Assembly: GCA_028289375.1 (NCBI GenBank) | Contig: JANQQK010000084.1 | Location: forward strand, 1-58,159 | Direction of reading: 5' to 3' | DNA: 58,159 nt | DNA from: Phycisphaerae bacterium | GTDB lineage: Bacteria > Planctomycetota > Phycisphaerae > UBA1845 | Part shown: piece by piece, positions 1 to 9,454 of the stretch | Layout of the letters: each line of letters begins with the position of its first letter | How positions within the stretch are numbered: the first letter of the stretch is position 1 | Notes under the pieces: model-generated | Databases searched by the model: none | Seen by the model: the letters and a program-made list of their open reading frames with translations, nothing else | Told to the model about the DNA's origin: nothing | Translations under genes and position numbers: made by a program

Positions 1-501
1 GAAAAGACTCCTTTCGATCGCCAAGTAAAACCGATCTTCAGCTACAGCGCAAATGCGCGAAAACCACTTTACGTCAGGGGTTATGAAACCGCTTCTAACA
101 CCGTCAATGATCAATCCATTGAGAATGATGTGGGTAGCGTCATTGGGGGCAACAATCCACCCACCAACAGTCGCACCAGCCGTTGTCGTAAAGCTCGCGG
201 GGTCGTACGAGTCCGGATCAGGGCCACCCAACCCCGCATATCCGCCCACAAGCGCAACGCCATCAACGACGATGTATGGCCCTGATTCGTACGTTCCGCC
301 CCCCAGACGAATCTGTGCCACAGCACTATCGGCACCTCGCGCCGAATCCAGCGCATCGTTCAAATCCGAAAACGCCGTCGCCCAGCTCAGCCCATCCCCA
401 CCAGCCGGCGCATCGTCGTCGACGTACAGAATCCCATCCGCCCGTACATCGCCCGCGAACGACACCAATACCACCACAATGAAACCAACAATCCGCCGCA
501 T
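1..501 (-). CDS. Secreted parallel beta-helix protein, 3' end missing
   Basis: The frame reads from an ATG at 501 off the left edge without a stop, giving the first 167 residues. It starts with a signal peptide (MRRIVGFIVVVLVSFAGDVRA) and continues with the YVDDDAPAGGDGLSWATAF segment typical of planctomycete right-handed beta-helix (choice-of-anchor Q type) surface proteins. This is followed by beta-strand-rich text (IRLGGGTYES, VVDGVALVGGYAG). GGAG lies 8 bases before the ATG. Such proteins are normally exported, and some carry a C-terminal anchor that would lie outside the window. The substrate is unknown. The frame is certain; the family call is by motif. Confidence 0.8.
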   Translation of the reverse strand, partial: MRRIVGFIVVVLVSFAGDVRADGILYVDDDAPAGGDGLSWATAFSDLNDALDSARGADSAVAQIRLGGGTYESGPYIVVDGVALVGGYAGLGGPDPDSYDPASFTTTAGATVGGWIVAPNDATHIILNGLIIDGVRSGFITPDVKWFSRICAVAEDRFYLAIERSLF

Positions 502-865
502 TCGAAATTCTCCACACGTGTCAGAAGCCAGCACAGTGTAGCAAATCTCCCAATCCAATTCGATCGGCTTGGCCATTTTTCCAGTCCCACTTCGCCAACC
601 CACAGTCCCAACCCCGTACACCGGCGCTCAGCATTCCCATTTTTATTTCGATCACCCCACACGTACTTAAGGGTAGGAAGGACAAGCCCCATGCACAATC
701 TCCTCACCACCTTCATCCCTGTGTCCCCCAGTCATTTCATCCCTCTCCCCCCTTCGTCCCTCAGTCCCTTAGTCCCTCCGTCCCTTCCCTCGTACGCCGC
801 TGCCCTCTTCCAAAAGAGCAAATTCCGTCAAGCATTCCAATCCCCCGCGCGCCATACTACCCCCC
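502..865. other. Intergenic region between divergent genes
   Basis: This gap separates the beta-helix gene (leftward) from the AraC regulator (rightward). No convincing gene was found. The right half is very pyrimidine-rich on the plus strand and contains the octamer repeat annotated separately. Promoters for both genes should lie here, but no clear -35/-10 pair was seen. Confidence 0.5.
755..786. repeat. Four imperfect tandem octamers, NGTCCCTN
   Basis: Four consecutive octamers (CGTCCCTC, AGTCCCTT, AGTCCCTC, CGTCCCTT) lie in a long C/T-rich stretch upstream of the AraC-type gene. The conserved core is GTCCCT. No function can be read from it. Confidence 0.7.
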
Positions 866-1771
866 ATGACCGAACGACGAACGACAACACAGCTCGACTA
901 CCAGACCCGCGTGCTCCGCGTGCTGGTGCACATTCAGAACAACCTCGACGACGCCCTCGACCTCGAGCACCTCGCGTCGATCGCAAACTTCTCCCCACAC
1001 CACTTCCACCGCATCTTCCGAGGCCTCGTCGGCGAACCGGTCAAGGAGCACGTCCGCCGACTCCGCCTCGAACGGTCGGCCCATCTGCTCAAGACGAGTG
1101 ACCAACCCGTCACGCAGATCGCCTTCAGCGCCGGCTACGAAACGCACGAAGCCTACACACGCGCATTCCGCGCCATGTTCGATCAGTCACCGACCGAATT
1201 TCGCAAGATCAGCCGCCCGCAGGATATGCCCGTATCACCATCCGGTGTCCGTTACGCACCGGATGCACCAATAGACCAATTACAGGAGATTCCCATTATG
1301 TTCGATGAATCGAGCGTACGCATCGTGGAAACGAAAGACCGCCGCGTCGCGTTCATGCGGCACACAGGCCCCTACACCGAGGTCGGCGAGACATGGCAGG
1401 CCTTCATGGGCTGGGTCATGCAGAATGGCATGTTCAACAAGATCAACACCGTCTTCGCCGCCGCCCACGACGACCCCGACGTCACACCGGCTGACAAGTT
1501 GCGTTACGACTGCTGCATCGAAGTGGACGGTGGTTTCCAGCCATCCGGCGACGTCGGTGTGCAGACCATCGCCGGCGGCAAATACGCCGTCGCCACGCAC
1601 AAGGGTTCGTACACAAAGCTGGCAGACGTCTACGGCGGACTCATGGGCCAATGGATGCCAAAGCACAACCACCAACCCGCAGCCGGCCCCTGCCTGGAAT
1701 ACTACAAGAACAACCCGCAGGACACGCCGGAAGAGGAACTGCTCACTGACATCTGCGTGCCGCTTGCGTAA
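866..1771 (+). CDS. AraC-family regulator with GyrI-like effector domain
   Basis: A 301-residue protein. The N-terminal ~110 residues carry two AraC helix-turn-helix motifs (LEHLASIANFSPHHFHRIF and ITQIAFSAGYETHEAYTRAF-like text). Residues ~140-300 form a GyrI-like (SOUL/SbmC) small-molecule binding domain, marked by RRVAFMRHTGPY, the YDCCIEVDG segment and a final LLTDICVPLA. Proteins of this MarA/Rob-GyrI layout are cytoplasmic transcription regulators that bind amphipathic ligands. It stands alone, convergent with the NHL protein, so its target is not shown by context. Confidence 0.9.
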   Translation: MTERRTTTQLDYQTRVLRVLVHIQNNLDDALDLEHLASIANFSPHHFHRIFRGLVGEPVKEHVRRLRLERSAHLLKTSDQPVTQIAFSAGYETHEAYTRAFRAMFDQSPTEFRKISRPQDMPVSPSGVRYAPDAPIDQLQEIPIMFDESSVRIVETKDRRVAFMRHTGPYTEVGETWQAFMGWVMQNGMFNKINTVFAAAHDDPDVTPADKLRYDCCIEVDGGFQPSGDVGVQTIAGGKYAVATHKGSYTKLADVYGGLMGQWMPKHNHQPAAGPCLEYYKNNPQDTPEEELLTDICVPLA

Positions 1772-1798
1772 CCCATTTCGTCGATTGGCCTGACGCTG

Positions 1799-2881
1799 CT
1801 ATCCAGAAAACGCCAACTGAAAAGCGGCGAAATCGGGCCAGTCGACGTCACCATCGGCGTCAAAATCGAACGCGGCGCATCCATCGTTGGCCGAGCGTCC
1901 CAGGCAGCCATCAAACCCATCGAAGTCATCCAAATCAACGTCGCCATCGCTGTCGGCATCGCCGGGAACATCCGGCATGAACACGACGGATGCCGCCGCG
2001 ACAAGTCCGCCGCTGTTGGCGTTGTTGACGACAACCTCGACGCGCTGGCCGGTGGACCCGTCATAACGAAGAACGCGGTTCGCACTCGCGAAGTTGGCAA
2101 CGTACATATCGCCATCCGGACCAAACGTCAGATCATGCGGCAGGTTCAACCCGTTGACCGGCTCGAACGGAACGAAGATCTCGACGAACGCGCCGGAAAC
2201 ACCATCGTACCGCAATACCTTACCTGTAACCCAAGACGCGACGTACAGATCGCCGTCCGACCCAAAGCCCAACCCATGCGGCTGATCCAGTCCGCCGTTG
2301 TCGTTGCGATCGACGAATTCATCGATCAAGACGCCAGTGTTGATGTTGTAGCGAAAGACACTGTCGGTGTTCAGGCTGCAGACGTAGAGGTTGCCATCAG
2401 GGCCGCGCGTCATGGCCTCCGCGCCCGACAGTCCGCCACTGTTGGCTGGTCCGACGAACTCGCCGACGAAGGTCCCATCCTGTTCGAACTCGAGTACGCG
2501 GCTGGTGGTCAGGTTGCTGACGAGCATGTGGCCATCATCGCGAAAGACGATACCGGTCGGCGATGCGATGCCGTTGCCCGAAGCAAAGACGCTCTTGAAA
2601 GCGCCGCTCCGACCATCATAGCGCAGGACCTGGTTCGAACTGAACGACGCGACGAACAGATCCCCATCAGGGCCGTAGACCAGCGCGTGCGGTCCTGCCA
2701 ACCCGCCGCTGCCTGCTCCACCAATGAACGTGGACTCGATTTCCCATGTCTCCGGCGTGTAGCGTATGACGTTGGCACTGTTGAACCCCGCCACCAGCAG
2801 GTCGCCTGCACCAACTGCCTGCACCACACTCAACGTCGCCACAACCGCGCACGCCGCACCCCGATACACGCTTCCATTCAT
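1799..2881 (-). CDS. Secreted NHL-type beta-propeller with dockerin-like tail
   Basis: A 360-residue protein with a signal peptide (cleavage near VQAVGAG). The body has repeated propeller blades of the kind GPDGDLFVASFSSNQVLRYD, spaced ~45 residues apart, like NHL/SMP-30 proteins. The last ~55 residues (PGDADSDGDVDLDDFDGFDG...DFDADGDVDWPDFAAF) are two calcium-binding EF-hand/dockerin-like repeats typical of planctomycete exported proteins. GGAG sits 7 bases before the ATG. Role unknown; probably a surface or secreted binding protein. Confidence 0.88.
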   Translation of the reverse strand: MNGSVYRGAACAVVATLSVVQAVGAGDLLVAGFNSANVIRYTPETWEIESTFIGGAGSGGLAGPHALVYGPDGDLFVASFSSNQVLRYDGRSGAFKSVFASGNGIASPTGIVFRDDGHMLVSNLTTSRVLEFEQDGTFVGEFVGPANSGGLSGAEAMTRGPDGNLYVCSLNTDSVFRYNINTGVLIDEFVDRNDNGGLDQPHGLGFGSDGDLYVASWVTGKVLRYDGVSGAFVEIFVPFEPVNGLNLPHDLTFGPDGDMYVANFASANRVLRYDGSTGQRVEVVVNNANSGGLVAAASVVFMPDVPGDADSDGDVDLDDFDGFDGCLGRSANDGCAAFDFDADGDVDWPDFAAFQLAFSG

Positions 2882-3151
2882 CGCTTTTCTCCATCACCAG
2901 GATGTGTTCGGACCGGCTCGCAGCGCTCGATCCTACCAATGGGCACCGCGCATTCGGTCCGAAAATCGCGCCATTGGGTCATTTGAATGCACTGGGGAAA
3001 GCAGCCTTTCCAACGATCAAGCTCTCCTTCAAACTGCTCGCCCGTGCCACTTGCAACGGCTGGTTGGTAGCTTCTATCATGGAGTGGGCAGGCGATTCGG
3101 GCCGGTGGACCGAAAGCCTGCACCATCTCTGTAAAGTCTGGCGAGAAGAAG

Positions 3152-4531
3152 ATGAAGTACTACAACAACGTGCTCGAACTGGTCGGCAACACGCCGCTCG
3201 TGAAGGTCAACCGCATGGTCGATGCGGGCATGGCCAACATCTACATCAAAATGGAAATGCTCAATCCCGGCGGGTCGGTCAAGGATCGCATGGCGATCAA
3301 CATGATCCGGCGAGCGGAAGAGCGAGGCCTGATCAAACCGGGTGCCACCCTGATCGAGAGCACATCGGGCAACACGGGGCTTGGTTTGGCGATGGCGGCG
3401 GCGGTGAAGGGGTATCGTTGCATCTTCACCATCCCCGACAAAATGAGCAAAGAGAAGATCGACACGCTCAAAGCCTACGGCGCTGAAGTACACGTCACCA
3501 AGACCGACCTCGACCACGACCATCCCGACAGTTACGTGCAGGTGGCCAAGCGACTCGCCCGCGAAATTCCCAATGCCTTCTACACCGATCAATACGAGAA
3601 TATGGACAACCCGGAAGCCCATTACCTCACCACGGGTCCGGAAATCTGGGAAGACACCGACGGGCAGATCGACTGCCTCGTTGGCGGCATCGGGACCGGC
3701 GGCACCATTTCGGGGACAGCCAAGTACCTGCGCGAAAAGGCGGCAGAAGCCGGTCGCGACATCAAGATCGTCTGTCCCGATCCTTATGGCAGCATCTACC
3801 TCGACGTCTTCATGAAGCGCGAAGTGGAGCCACCGGGCGTCTACGTCGTCGAAGGCATTGGCCACGACTTTATGGTCGGTACGCTCGATATGGACGTGAT
3901 CGACGAGATCATTCAGGTCTCCGATCGCGACACGTTCCAGTTGGCTCGGCGACTCGTCCGCGAGGAAGGTATCTTCGGCGGTGGATCAGCGGGGACCGCC
4001 ATGTACGGCGCACTCGAGATGGCTCGCCGCCTCGGCCCGGGCAAGACCGTCGTGGTGATCATTCCGGATACTGGTTCGCGGTACATCAGCAAGTGTTTCG
4101 ACGACGAGTGGATGAAGGACATGGGCTACCTTGGCCCCGAGCAGCGTCTGGGTTCGGTTCGCGACTTGCTGCATTTCAAAGGCCACGAGGTGGAATACGC
4201 TGTCGACAACGAGCCGCTTGGCGTCGTCGCCCGTCGCATGAGCGAGTATGGCTACTCGCAGATGCCGGTCCGCTGCAACGGCAATGGCCACCACATGATG
4301 ATCCATGAGATTGACCTGCTGAAGGCGTTGGCTGGCGGTTCCTGCTCGCAGGAGGACCCTGTGTCCAAAGCCGCGACGCCACTGCAGGGCTGCGTCAAAA
4401 TCGACGACCCAATCGCCAAGGTTCAGGAGATTTTCGACGAGAACAACGTCGCCGTCGTGATCGACAACGACACGATCTCCGGCATCATCACAAAGATTGA
4501 CCTCATCGAGTTCCTCGCGGGGCGAAATTGA
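3152..4531 (+). CDS. Cystathionine beta-synthase (PLP domain plus two CBS domains)
   Basis: A 459-residue cytoplasmic enzyme. Residues 1-~320 are a fold-type II PLP domain. It begins YYNNVLELVGNTPLVKVNR, carries the PLP lysine in NPGGSVKDRMA, the substrate loop ESTSGNTGLGLA and the phosphate-binding GGIGTGGTISG. The C-terminal ~120 residues are a CBS pair (LHFKGHEVEYAVDNEPL..., PIAKVQEIFDENNVAVVID). This architecture condenses serine and homocysteine to cystathionine. Cysteine synthases lack the CBS pair. No partner such as cystathionine gamma-lyase is adjacent. A serine- or cysteine-based variant reaction cannot be excluded. Confidence 0.9.
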   Translation: MKYYNNVLELVGNTPLVKVNRMVDAGMANIYIKMEMLNPGGSVKDRMAINMIRRAEERGLIKPGATLIESTSGNTGLGLAMAAAVKGYRCIFTIPDKMSKEKIDTLKAYGAEVHVTKTDLDHDHPDSYVQVAKRLAREIPNAFYTDQYENMDNPEAHYLTTGPEIWEDTDGQIDCLVGGIGTGGTISGTAKYLREKAAEAGRDIKIVCPDPYGSIYLDVFMKREVEPPGVYVVEGIGHDFMVGTLDMDVIDEIIQVSDRDTFQLARRLVREEGIFGGGSAGTAMYGALEMARRLGPGKTVVVIIPDTGSRYISKCFDDEWMKDMGYLGPEQRLGSVRDLLHFKGHEVEYAVDNEPLGVVARRMSEYGYSQMPVRCNGNGHHMMIHEIDLLKALAGGSCSQEDPVSKAATPLQGCVKIDDPIAKVQEIFDENNVAVVIDNDTISGIITKIDLIEFLAGRN

Positions 4532-4639
4532 ACGTCAGATGAATCGCTGAGCCCTGGGGTTTTACTGGCCCTGAGGGCACTTTCGGACTCGGTCCGTCAT
4601 AGATGTTGAGCGGTGAAATAGGGCGATCGGAACTGCTAA

Positions 4640-5719
4640 TCAGTACCGAATCTCCTTGACGATGAGTTTGGCATAGTGCCCTTCGAAAGTCTTCACGACG
4701 TACACGTGGTCTTCCAACACCGTGATATTGCGCGACTGGTATCCGTGTTTCCGCGCTTCGGTGACATCCGCGAACGGCACATCCCCGGCGTCGTAAACGC
4801 CATTACCACCCTTGCTGTAGAAGATGGCGAAGCTCAGCACATCTTCTTTCTGTCTTAATTCCAAATCTCGAAGATCATCAGGCTCGTATCCCTCAACTTT
4901 GCCATCCGAAAAGTCGAGGCCATGTCGACCATACGTCCAACTGACCGTTCCCGTCTGAATTCCGCCGTCAGTAAAACCCCTACTACCATCGGACTGATAA
5001 ACATAGTCGATCGACACTTCGATCGGCGGGCTCACATACAACTCGACCTCTTGAGCCTTGCCCCTTTCCACCGACACGAGCTTCCGGTCATAGGCCATTC
5101 CCCGTTTCGATGCGACTAGGCTGTACTCGCCTGCCGGGAGCCCCTTGAAGACGAACTTGCCTTCTTGTTCGGTTTCGTACGCATCCGCCGGTTCATCCCG
5201 GCTCGATGCCCCCTGAAATCGCAGCCGCACCGTTGCGCCTTGAACCCCGACCTCGTCGTGATTCACAACGATTCCCTCGATTGTGCCGCCCAATCGCGGG
5301 TTCAATCGCTTCAGTTCGAGATTGAGATACGTGATCTCATTCCTGCGGATCTTCACGCGTTGATCGAGGCTCTCATACTCAAACGCCCGCGCTGTGACCC
5401 GGCGACCGCTGCCAGCCGCCGAAGCCTTCATGACCTTCTCTGCCACAAACCAACCGCCGGGATGGATTCGAACTGCGTGGTCCGTGCCTGCATGAATGTT
5501 CACCATCACATCGTGGCCGCCGAAGATCTTCCTGCCATCCGCAAAAGTGACGCGGCCTGCAATGGACACGCCACCTTGCTCTTCGAGCTCTGCAAGGTGC
5601 TCATCCAGAACCGACTGAAGTTCGGCCGGGAAATCGTAATAGTCCAAAGCGAAAACCACAGGAGACGCGGCCAGCAAGATCGCCGTTGCTGCAAACCCAA
5701 TTCGTTGTGGCGTCTTCAT
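4640..5719 (-). CDS. Exported protein with carboxypeptidase-regulatory-like domain
   Basis: A 359-residue protein. The start at 5719 gives a signal peptide (MKTPQRIGFAATAILLAASPVVFA) with GAGGATC-type SD spacing. A longer frame upstream would overlap the S9 peptidase gene. Residues ~145-240 resemble a prealbumin-like CarboxypepD_reg fold (GTIEGIVVNHDEVGVQGATVRL, GKFVFKGLPAGEYSLVASKRG). The rest is beta-rich with no recognised motif. It lies 61 bases after the S9 peptidase stop on the same strand and may be cotranscribed. Function unknown. Confidence 0.75.
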   Translation of the reverse strand: MKTPQRIGFAATAILLAASPVVFALDYYDFPAELQSVLDEHLAELEEQGGVSIAGRVTFADGRKIFGGHDVMVNIHAGTDHAVRIHPGGWFVAEKVMKASAAGSGRRVTARAFEYESLDQRVKIRRNEITYLNLELKRLNPRLGGTIEGIVVNHDEVGVQGATVRLRFQGASSRDEPADAYETEQEGKFVFKGLPAGEYSLVASKRGMAYDRKLVSVERGKAQEVELYVSPPIEVSIDYVYQSDGSRGFTDGGIQTGTVSWTYGRHGLDFSDGKVEGYEPDDLRDLELRQKEDVLSFAIFYSKGGNGVYDAGDVPFADVTEARKHGYQSRNITVLEDHVYVVKTFEGHYAKLIVKEIRY

Positions 5720-5780
5720 CGTGATCCTCGCTTCCTGACTGCGTACCGCCGCACCCGCATTATAACTCAATCCCGAAGTA

Positions 5781-7676
5781 CTATTGCAAGTGCTTCTCGA
5801 AGAAATCCGCCAGACGCGTATAGAACACGATGCGGTTCGCCTCTTTGCGGAAACCATGACCCTCGTCGTCGAAAATCAATAGTTCGGCGTCTTGGCCTCG
5901 CTTTTTCATTTCGTCGTACAACTGCTCGGCTTCGTAGACCGGGACGCGGGGGTCGTTCTTGCCGTGGGCGATGAGAACCGGTGTTTGAATGCGGTCGACC
6001 AGATAAATGGGTGAAATCGATTCGAGGAATTCCGGATCGCTTAGTGGGCCATACTCCGCTTCGCGGAGTTTGCGGCGGTAGGCTTTGGTGCGTTCGAGGA
6101 AGGTCTTGAAATTGACAATGCCGACAACGTTGCAGGCTGCTCCGAACAGATGCGGCGCTTGCGTGATGACAGCCATGGTCATGAACCCGCCGTAGCTGCC
6201 GCCGTAGGCACCGATCATCTTGGGGCGCGAGTAGCCATTGTCGATCAGCCACTTGGCCGCGGCGACGCCGTCCTGCACGCTGAGCATGCGGTTCTTGTAG
6301 TTGTCGGCTTCGAGATAGGCGGTGCCGTAACCGCTGCTGCCGCGGACGTTTGGCGCGAGGACGCCGAATCCGCGCGACATGAAGTAGAGAAAGTGTCGCG
6401 AGAGACCGGGGCGATACTGCCCCTCAGGTCCGCCATGGTAGCTGATGATGAACGGAATCTGCTCGCCACGGTCGTACCCCGGCGGGAGGAAGAGAAAGGC
6501 CGGAACTTCCATGCCATCGTCCGACTGATAGTGGATCAACTCCGGCAGTGAGAAGGTGGCCAGGTCCAGATTCTGCGTGTCGGCGGTCGTCATGGGGACG
6601 GGCTTGCTGCCCGGCTGATCGACGTTCCACGTGTAGATGACGCCGGGCGTGATGGTGTTGGTCAGCGAGTAGGTCAGCGTCGAGCCCTGGAAGGCGAGGT
6701 TGCGCACCAGTCCCCTGGGGATGTCGGGCGTATCGAGCGGCTTGAAGCTCGGCAGACTGTAGAGATGCAACTCGCCGTAGCCATCGGCATTGACGGTGAC
6801 GGCCATGATGTCTCGCTTCTGATTCATGACGGCGTTGTCAATGTCGTGGTCCTTGAACTGTGGGAGGACGTTGATGGCGTAGCTGCCGTTGACCTCGATC
6901 CGCTGGAGCGCGCGGCGATCCGACTGATAGTCGGTAATGGCGTAGAGGAAACTGTCGTTGTTGTCGTAGCCAACGGGGAAAAAGGCGAACTTGTCGGGTC
7001 GCTGCATGAGCGGGCGGGCGCCGTTGTCGGGCAGCATGATCTCCCATGCGTAGGACTCGCTGGCTGAGACATACTTGCCGGCGAGCAGTTTGCGACCGTC
7101 GGCTGAGAAGTCGATCGGATACCAGTAGCCGGGTTTGTCCCAGACCTTGGTGTTCGAGCCGTCGGCGAGGTCGTAAATGTAGATGTTGAAGTCGGATTTG
7201 ACGTCCTTGTTGGCTCGATATGCGAATGCCTTGGAATCGCGTCGCCAGACGACCGACCCGGACACGGTCTCACGGTCGAAGAAGAGCGGTTTGATGGTCT
7301 CGGTCTTGGTGTCCATGAGGTAGAGATCGAGTTGTTCGTCGCCACCGGTGGAGGCGGTGATGACGATCCATTTTCCATCGTCCGAGACGGTGTACCCGCT
7401 GGCTCCATCGGCGAAATCGGTCAACGCCACGCCCTCGCCCGGCTGCCCCGTGCGTTTGTGGAGCTGCTGAACACCGTCCTTGAGGTCGATGTAGTAGAAG
7501 TGGCCGTTGGCGGCGAGGGTGCCGGACCATGGTGCGCGGATCTTGACGAATCGCTCGACGGCGGCTTTCTGCGGATTTCGTGCATCCTTGCGGGCCTGCG
7601 ACGCGGCACAGCCGGCGAGGTTGAGTGCGATGGCGACGACGATCATGGACGAGATTACATGGAATCTGGATTTCAC
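5781..7676 (-). CDS. S9-family (prolyl oligopeptidase-type) peptidase lipoprotein
   Basis: A 631-residue lipoprotein. The chosen start is GTG 7676, with AGGAG 7 bases upstream. It gives a compact lipoprotein signal (MKSRFHVISSM...LNLAGC). An ATG 11 codons upstream has no SD. The N-terminal ~350 residues form a beta-propeller gate. The C-terminal alpha/beta-hydrolase has Ser494 in GGSYGGF, Asp575 in KNDPRVP and His607 in EGHGF, the complete S9 triad. It probably cleaves oligopeptides at the cell surface or in the periplasm. Dipeptidyl- or acylaminoacyl-peptidase specificity cannot be told apart by eye. Confidence 0.9.
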   Translation of the reverse strand: MKSRFHVISSMIVVAIALNLAGCAASQARKDARNPQKAAVERFVKIRAPWSGTLAANGHFYYIDLKDGVQQLHKRTGQPGEGVALTDFADGASGYTVSDDGKWIVITASTGGDEQLDLYLMDTKTETIKPLFFDRETVSGSVVWRRDSKAFAYRANKDVKSDFNIYIYDLADGSNTKVWDKPGYWYPIDFSADGRKLLAGKYVSASESYAWEIMLPDNGARPLMQRPDKFAFFPVGYDNNDSFLYAITDYQSDRRALQRIEVNGSYAINVLPQFKDHDIDNAVMNQKRDIMAVTVNADGYGELHLYSLPSFKPLDTPDIPRGLVRNLAFQGSTLTYSLTNTITPGVIYTWNVDQPGSKPVPMTTADTQNLDLATFSLPELIHYQSDDGMEVPAFLFLPPGYDRGEQIPFIISYHGGPEGQYRPGLSRHFLYFMSRGFGVLAPNVRGSSGYGTAYLEADNYKNRMLSVQDGVAAAKWLIDNGYSRPKMIGAYGGSYGGFMTMAVITQAPHLFGAACNVVGIVNFKTFLERTKAYRRKLREAEYGPLSDPEFLESISPIYLVDRIQTPVLIAHGKNDPRVPVYEAEQLYDEMKKRGQDAELLIFDDEGHGFRKEANRIVFYTRLADFFEKHLQ

Positions 7677-7809
7677 CGGTTTTCTCCTGATGCTGGGTTT
7701 GATGGGCATCCGGCTATAGAATGTGTCACTGACGGCTCAGTTTAGCATCGAGTGCGAAAACGTCGAAAGTCCTGCGCGGTAAAATGCTTACAAGAACCGA
7801 CAACCGACC

Positions 7810-8907
7810 ATGACCTTCCTGATCAGCTGGGCAACCGAAACGTGGCATCTGTTGGCGTCGTCAGCGCCATGGTTGCTGTTCGGGTTTGCGGCTGCGGGAC
7901 TGATCGCGGTGGTCATTCCGTCCGGTTGGATTCTGAACCATCTGGGTGGATCGGGCATGAAGAGCGTCGTGAAGGCGTCGGTGTTCGGCATTCCACTGTC
8001 GCTGTGCTCGTGCAGCGTGATTCCGGTGGCGTCGTCGCTGCGTCGGCGTGGGGCCAGCAAGGGGGCGACCGCGGGGTTTCTGATCAGCACGCCGGAGATT
8101 GGGGTGGATTCGTTCGCGCTTTCATACGCCCTGCTGGGACCTGTGATTGCGATTGCCAGACCCATTTCCGCCTTTGCAACGACGCTGATGGCTGGCGGAC
8201 TGATCGAGGTGTTTGATGGTGCACGCAGCGATGGCAAGGGCGACAAGCTGAAAGACGCGGGCGAGATTCACGCCAGCACCGAAGCGCCACCCAAACGCTC
8301 GATCATCGAGGTATTTCGCTACGGGTATGTGTCGTTGCTGTCGGATCTCGCCCACTGGCTGGCGATCGGTTTCATCCTTGCTGGTCTGGTTGGTGTGCTG
8401 ATCCCGGACGGATTCCTGGACCGATACATCGGCGATGGGTTGCTGGCGAAGTCTGCGATGCTGGTGGTCGGTTTGCCGTTGTACATCTGTGCCACCTCGT
8501 CGACGCCGTTCGCGGCGGCGCTGATCGCGCAGGGATTGAGTCCGGGGGCAGCGCTTGTCTTTCTGCTGGTGGGGCCGGCAACGAATGCAGCGACCATGAC
8601 CGTGGTGTCGCGTGAATTGGGCATACGCAGCCTGGTGATCTACCTGGTGAGCATTGCGGTGATGGCGATGCTGGCGGGCATTGGCCTCGATGCTCTGTTC
8701 GAACAGTTGCAATTGCCCGAATCTGGTCTAGGCCACGCGGGACATCATGCGACGACATGGCAGGGTGTGGCAGGCCTGCTTTTCTGCGGACTGATGCTCA
8801 ATGGCCTGCGGGTGCGTTGGTTCGGTGCGAACAAGCACGACCATCCGTCAACACCTGAAGGTGGCAACCCACCGGCGTCGGGCCACTGTCCAAACTGCGA
8901 CGCATGA
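7810..8907 (+). CDS. SO_0444-type permease (putative metal efflux)
   Basis: A 365-residue inner-membrane protein with about eight to ten hydrophobic segments. The motifs PLSLCSCSVIPVASSLRRRGASKGATAGF and ISTPEIGVDSFALSYALLGP mark the DUF318/ArsP-like permeases, closest in style to the SO_0444 group described as Cu/Zn efflux transporters. A second, related half has ICATSSTPFAAALIAQGLSPGAAL. The tail ends in HCPNCDA, a CxxC that may bind metal. Two small membrane genes follow on the same strand. The transported ion is inferred from the family only. Confidence 0.85.
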   Translation: MTFLISWATETWHLLASSAPWLLFGFAAAGLIAVVIPSGWILNHLGGSGMKSVVKASVFGIPLSLCSCSVIPVASSLRRRGASKGATAGFLISTPEIGVDSFALSYALLGPVIAIARPISAFATTLMAGGLIEVFDGARSDGKGDKLKDAGEIHASTEAPPKRSIIEVFRYGYVSLLSDLAHWLAIGFILAGLVGVLIPDGFLDRYIGDGLLAKSAMLVVGLPLYICATSSTPFAAALIAQGLSPGAALVFLLVGPATNAATMTVVSRELGIRSLVIYLVSIAVMAMLAGIGLDALFEQLQLPESGLGHAGHHATTWQGVAGLLFCGLMLNGLRVRWFGANKHDHPSTPEGGNPPASGHCPNCDA

Positions 8908-8992
8908 CGCAAACCCGTGCACGAATCGACAAAGTTCTCACTGCAAACCATTATCCCGTGACCAAAGGCGGCGACCGGAGTGCGCATCGGTG

Positions 8993-9454
8993 ATGGATCA
9001 ACAGGCTGATACGGTGGCGTCGCGATATGGCGTGCGCATGTCGCGGTCGCTGAAGTGGTTTGCGTATACAGCCGCCGCAGCGACGAGCACCGGCACGCTG
9101 CTGTTCTGCTATGGCAACACGCTCGGCGATTTCAAGCCGATCATGATCGAAGCGCATGAGCTGACCGGTGATGCGGTGGTGGTCACGTTGGGCGTCTACC
9201 TCTGGTACCACGTTGGCCGTACCTGGCGGTTGCGTCGCGTTCGGCCTGTGTCGTGGTGGACAGGCCTTGCCGGCGGTCTGTGTTGGGTGGTGTCGATCGT
9301 GACCGGTGTGATCGCCCAGATATTCGGTATGGGTGATGCGGTGTTGCTTTGGTGGGCTCATGCCTTGGCAAGCCTGATGGCGATCGTGGTCGTGTGTTTT
9401 CATGCTGCCTGCGGTTTTCGGGCGGGTGTTGTTCAGATGCGAGGAGCAGTATGA
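8993..9454 (+). CDS. Four-helix membrane protein with paired histidines
   Basis: A 153-residue protein with four predicted membrane helices. Start ATG 8993 follows CCGGAG; upstream codons in frame look non-coding. Helix 2 carries His at each end (AHELTGD...LWYHV) and helix 4 has His-x13-His (WAHALAS...VCFHAAC). This is reminiscent of bis-heme membrane cytochromes, although no family was recognised. Its stop overlaps the next ATG by four bases, so the two are translationally coupled. Function unknown. Confidence 0.75.
   Translation: MDQQADTVASRYGVRMSRSLKWFAYTAAAATSTGTLLFCYGNTLGDFKPIMIEAHELTGDAVVVTLGVYLWYHVGRTWRLRRVRPVSWWTGLAGGLCWVVSIVTGVIAQIFGMGDAVLLWWAHALASLMAIVVVCFHAACGFRAGVVQMRGAV

Noticed and set aside
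4600..4620. Small GC hairpin after cystathionine beta-synthase (CGGAC-TCG-GTCCG) as a terminator
   Set aside because: Actual position is about 4586-4598; only five pairs and no T-run, so it was not called.
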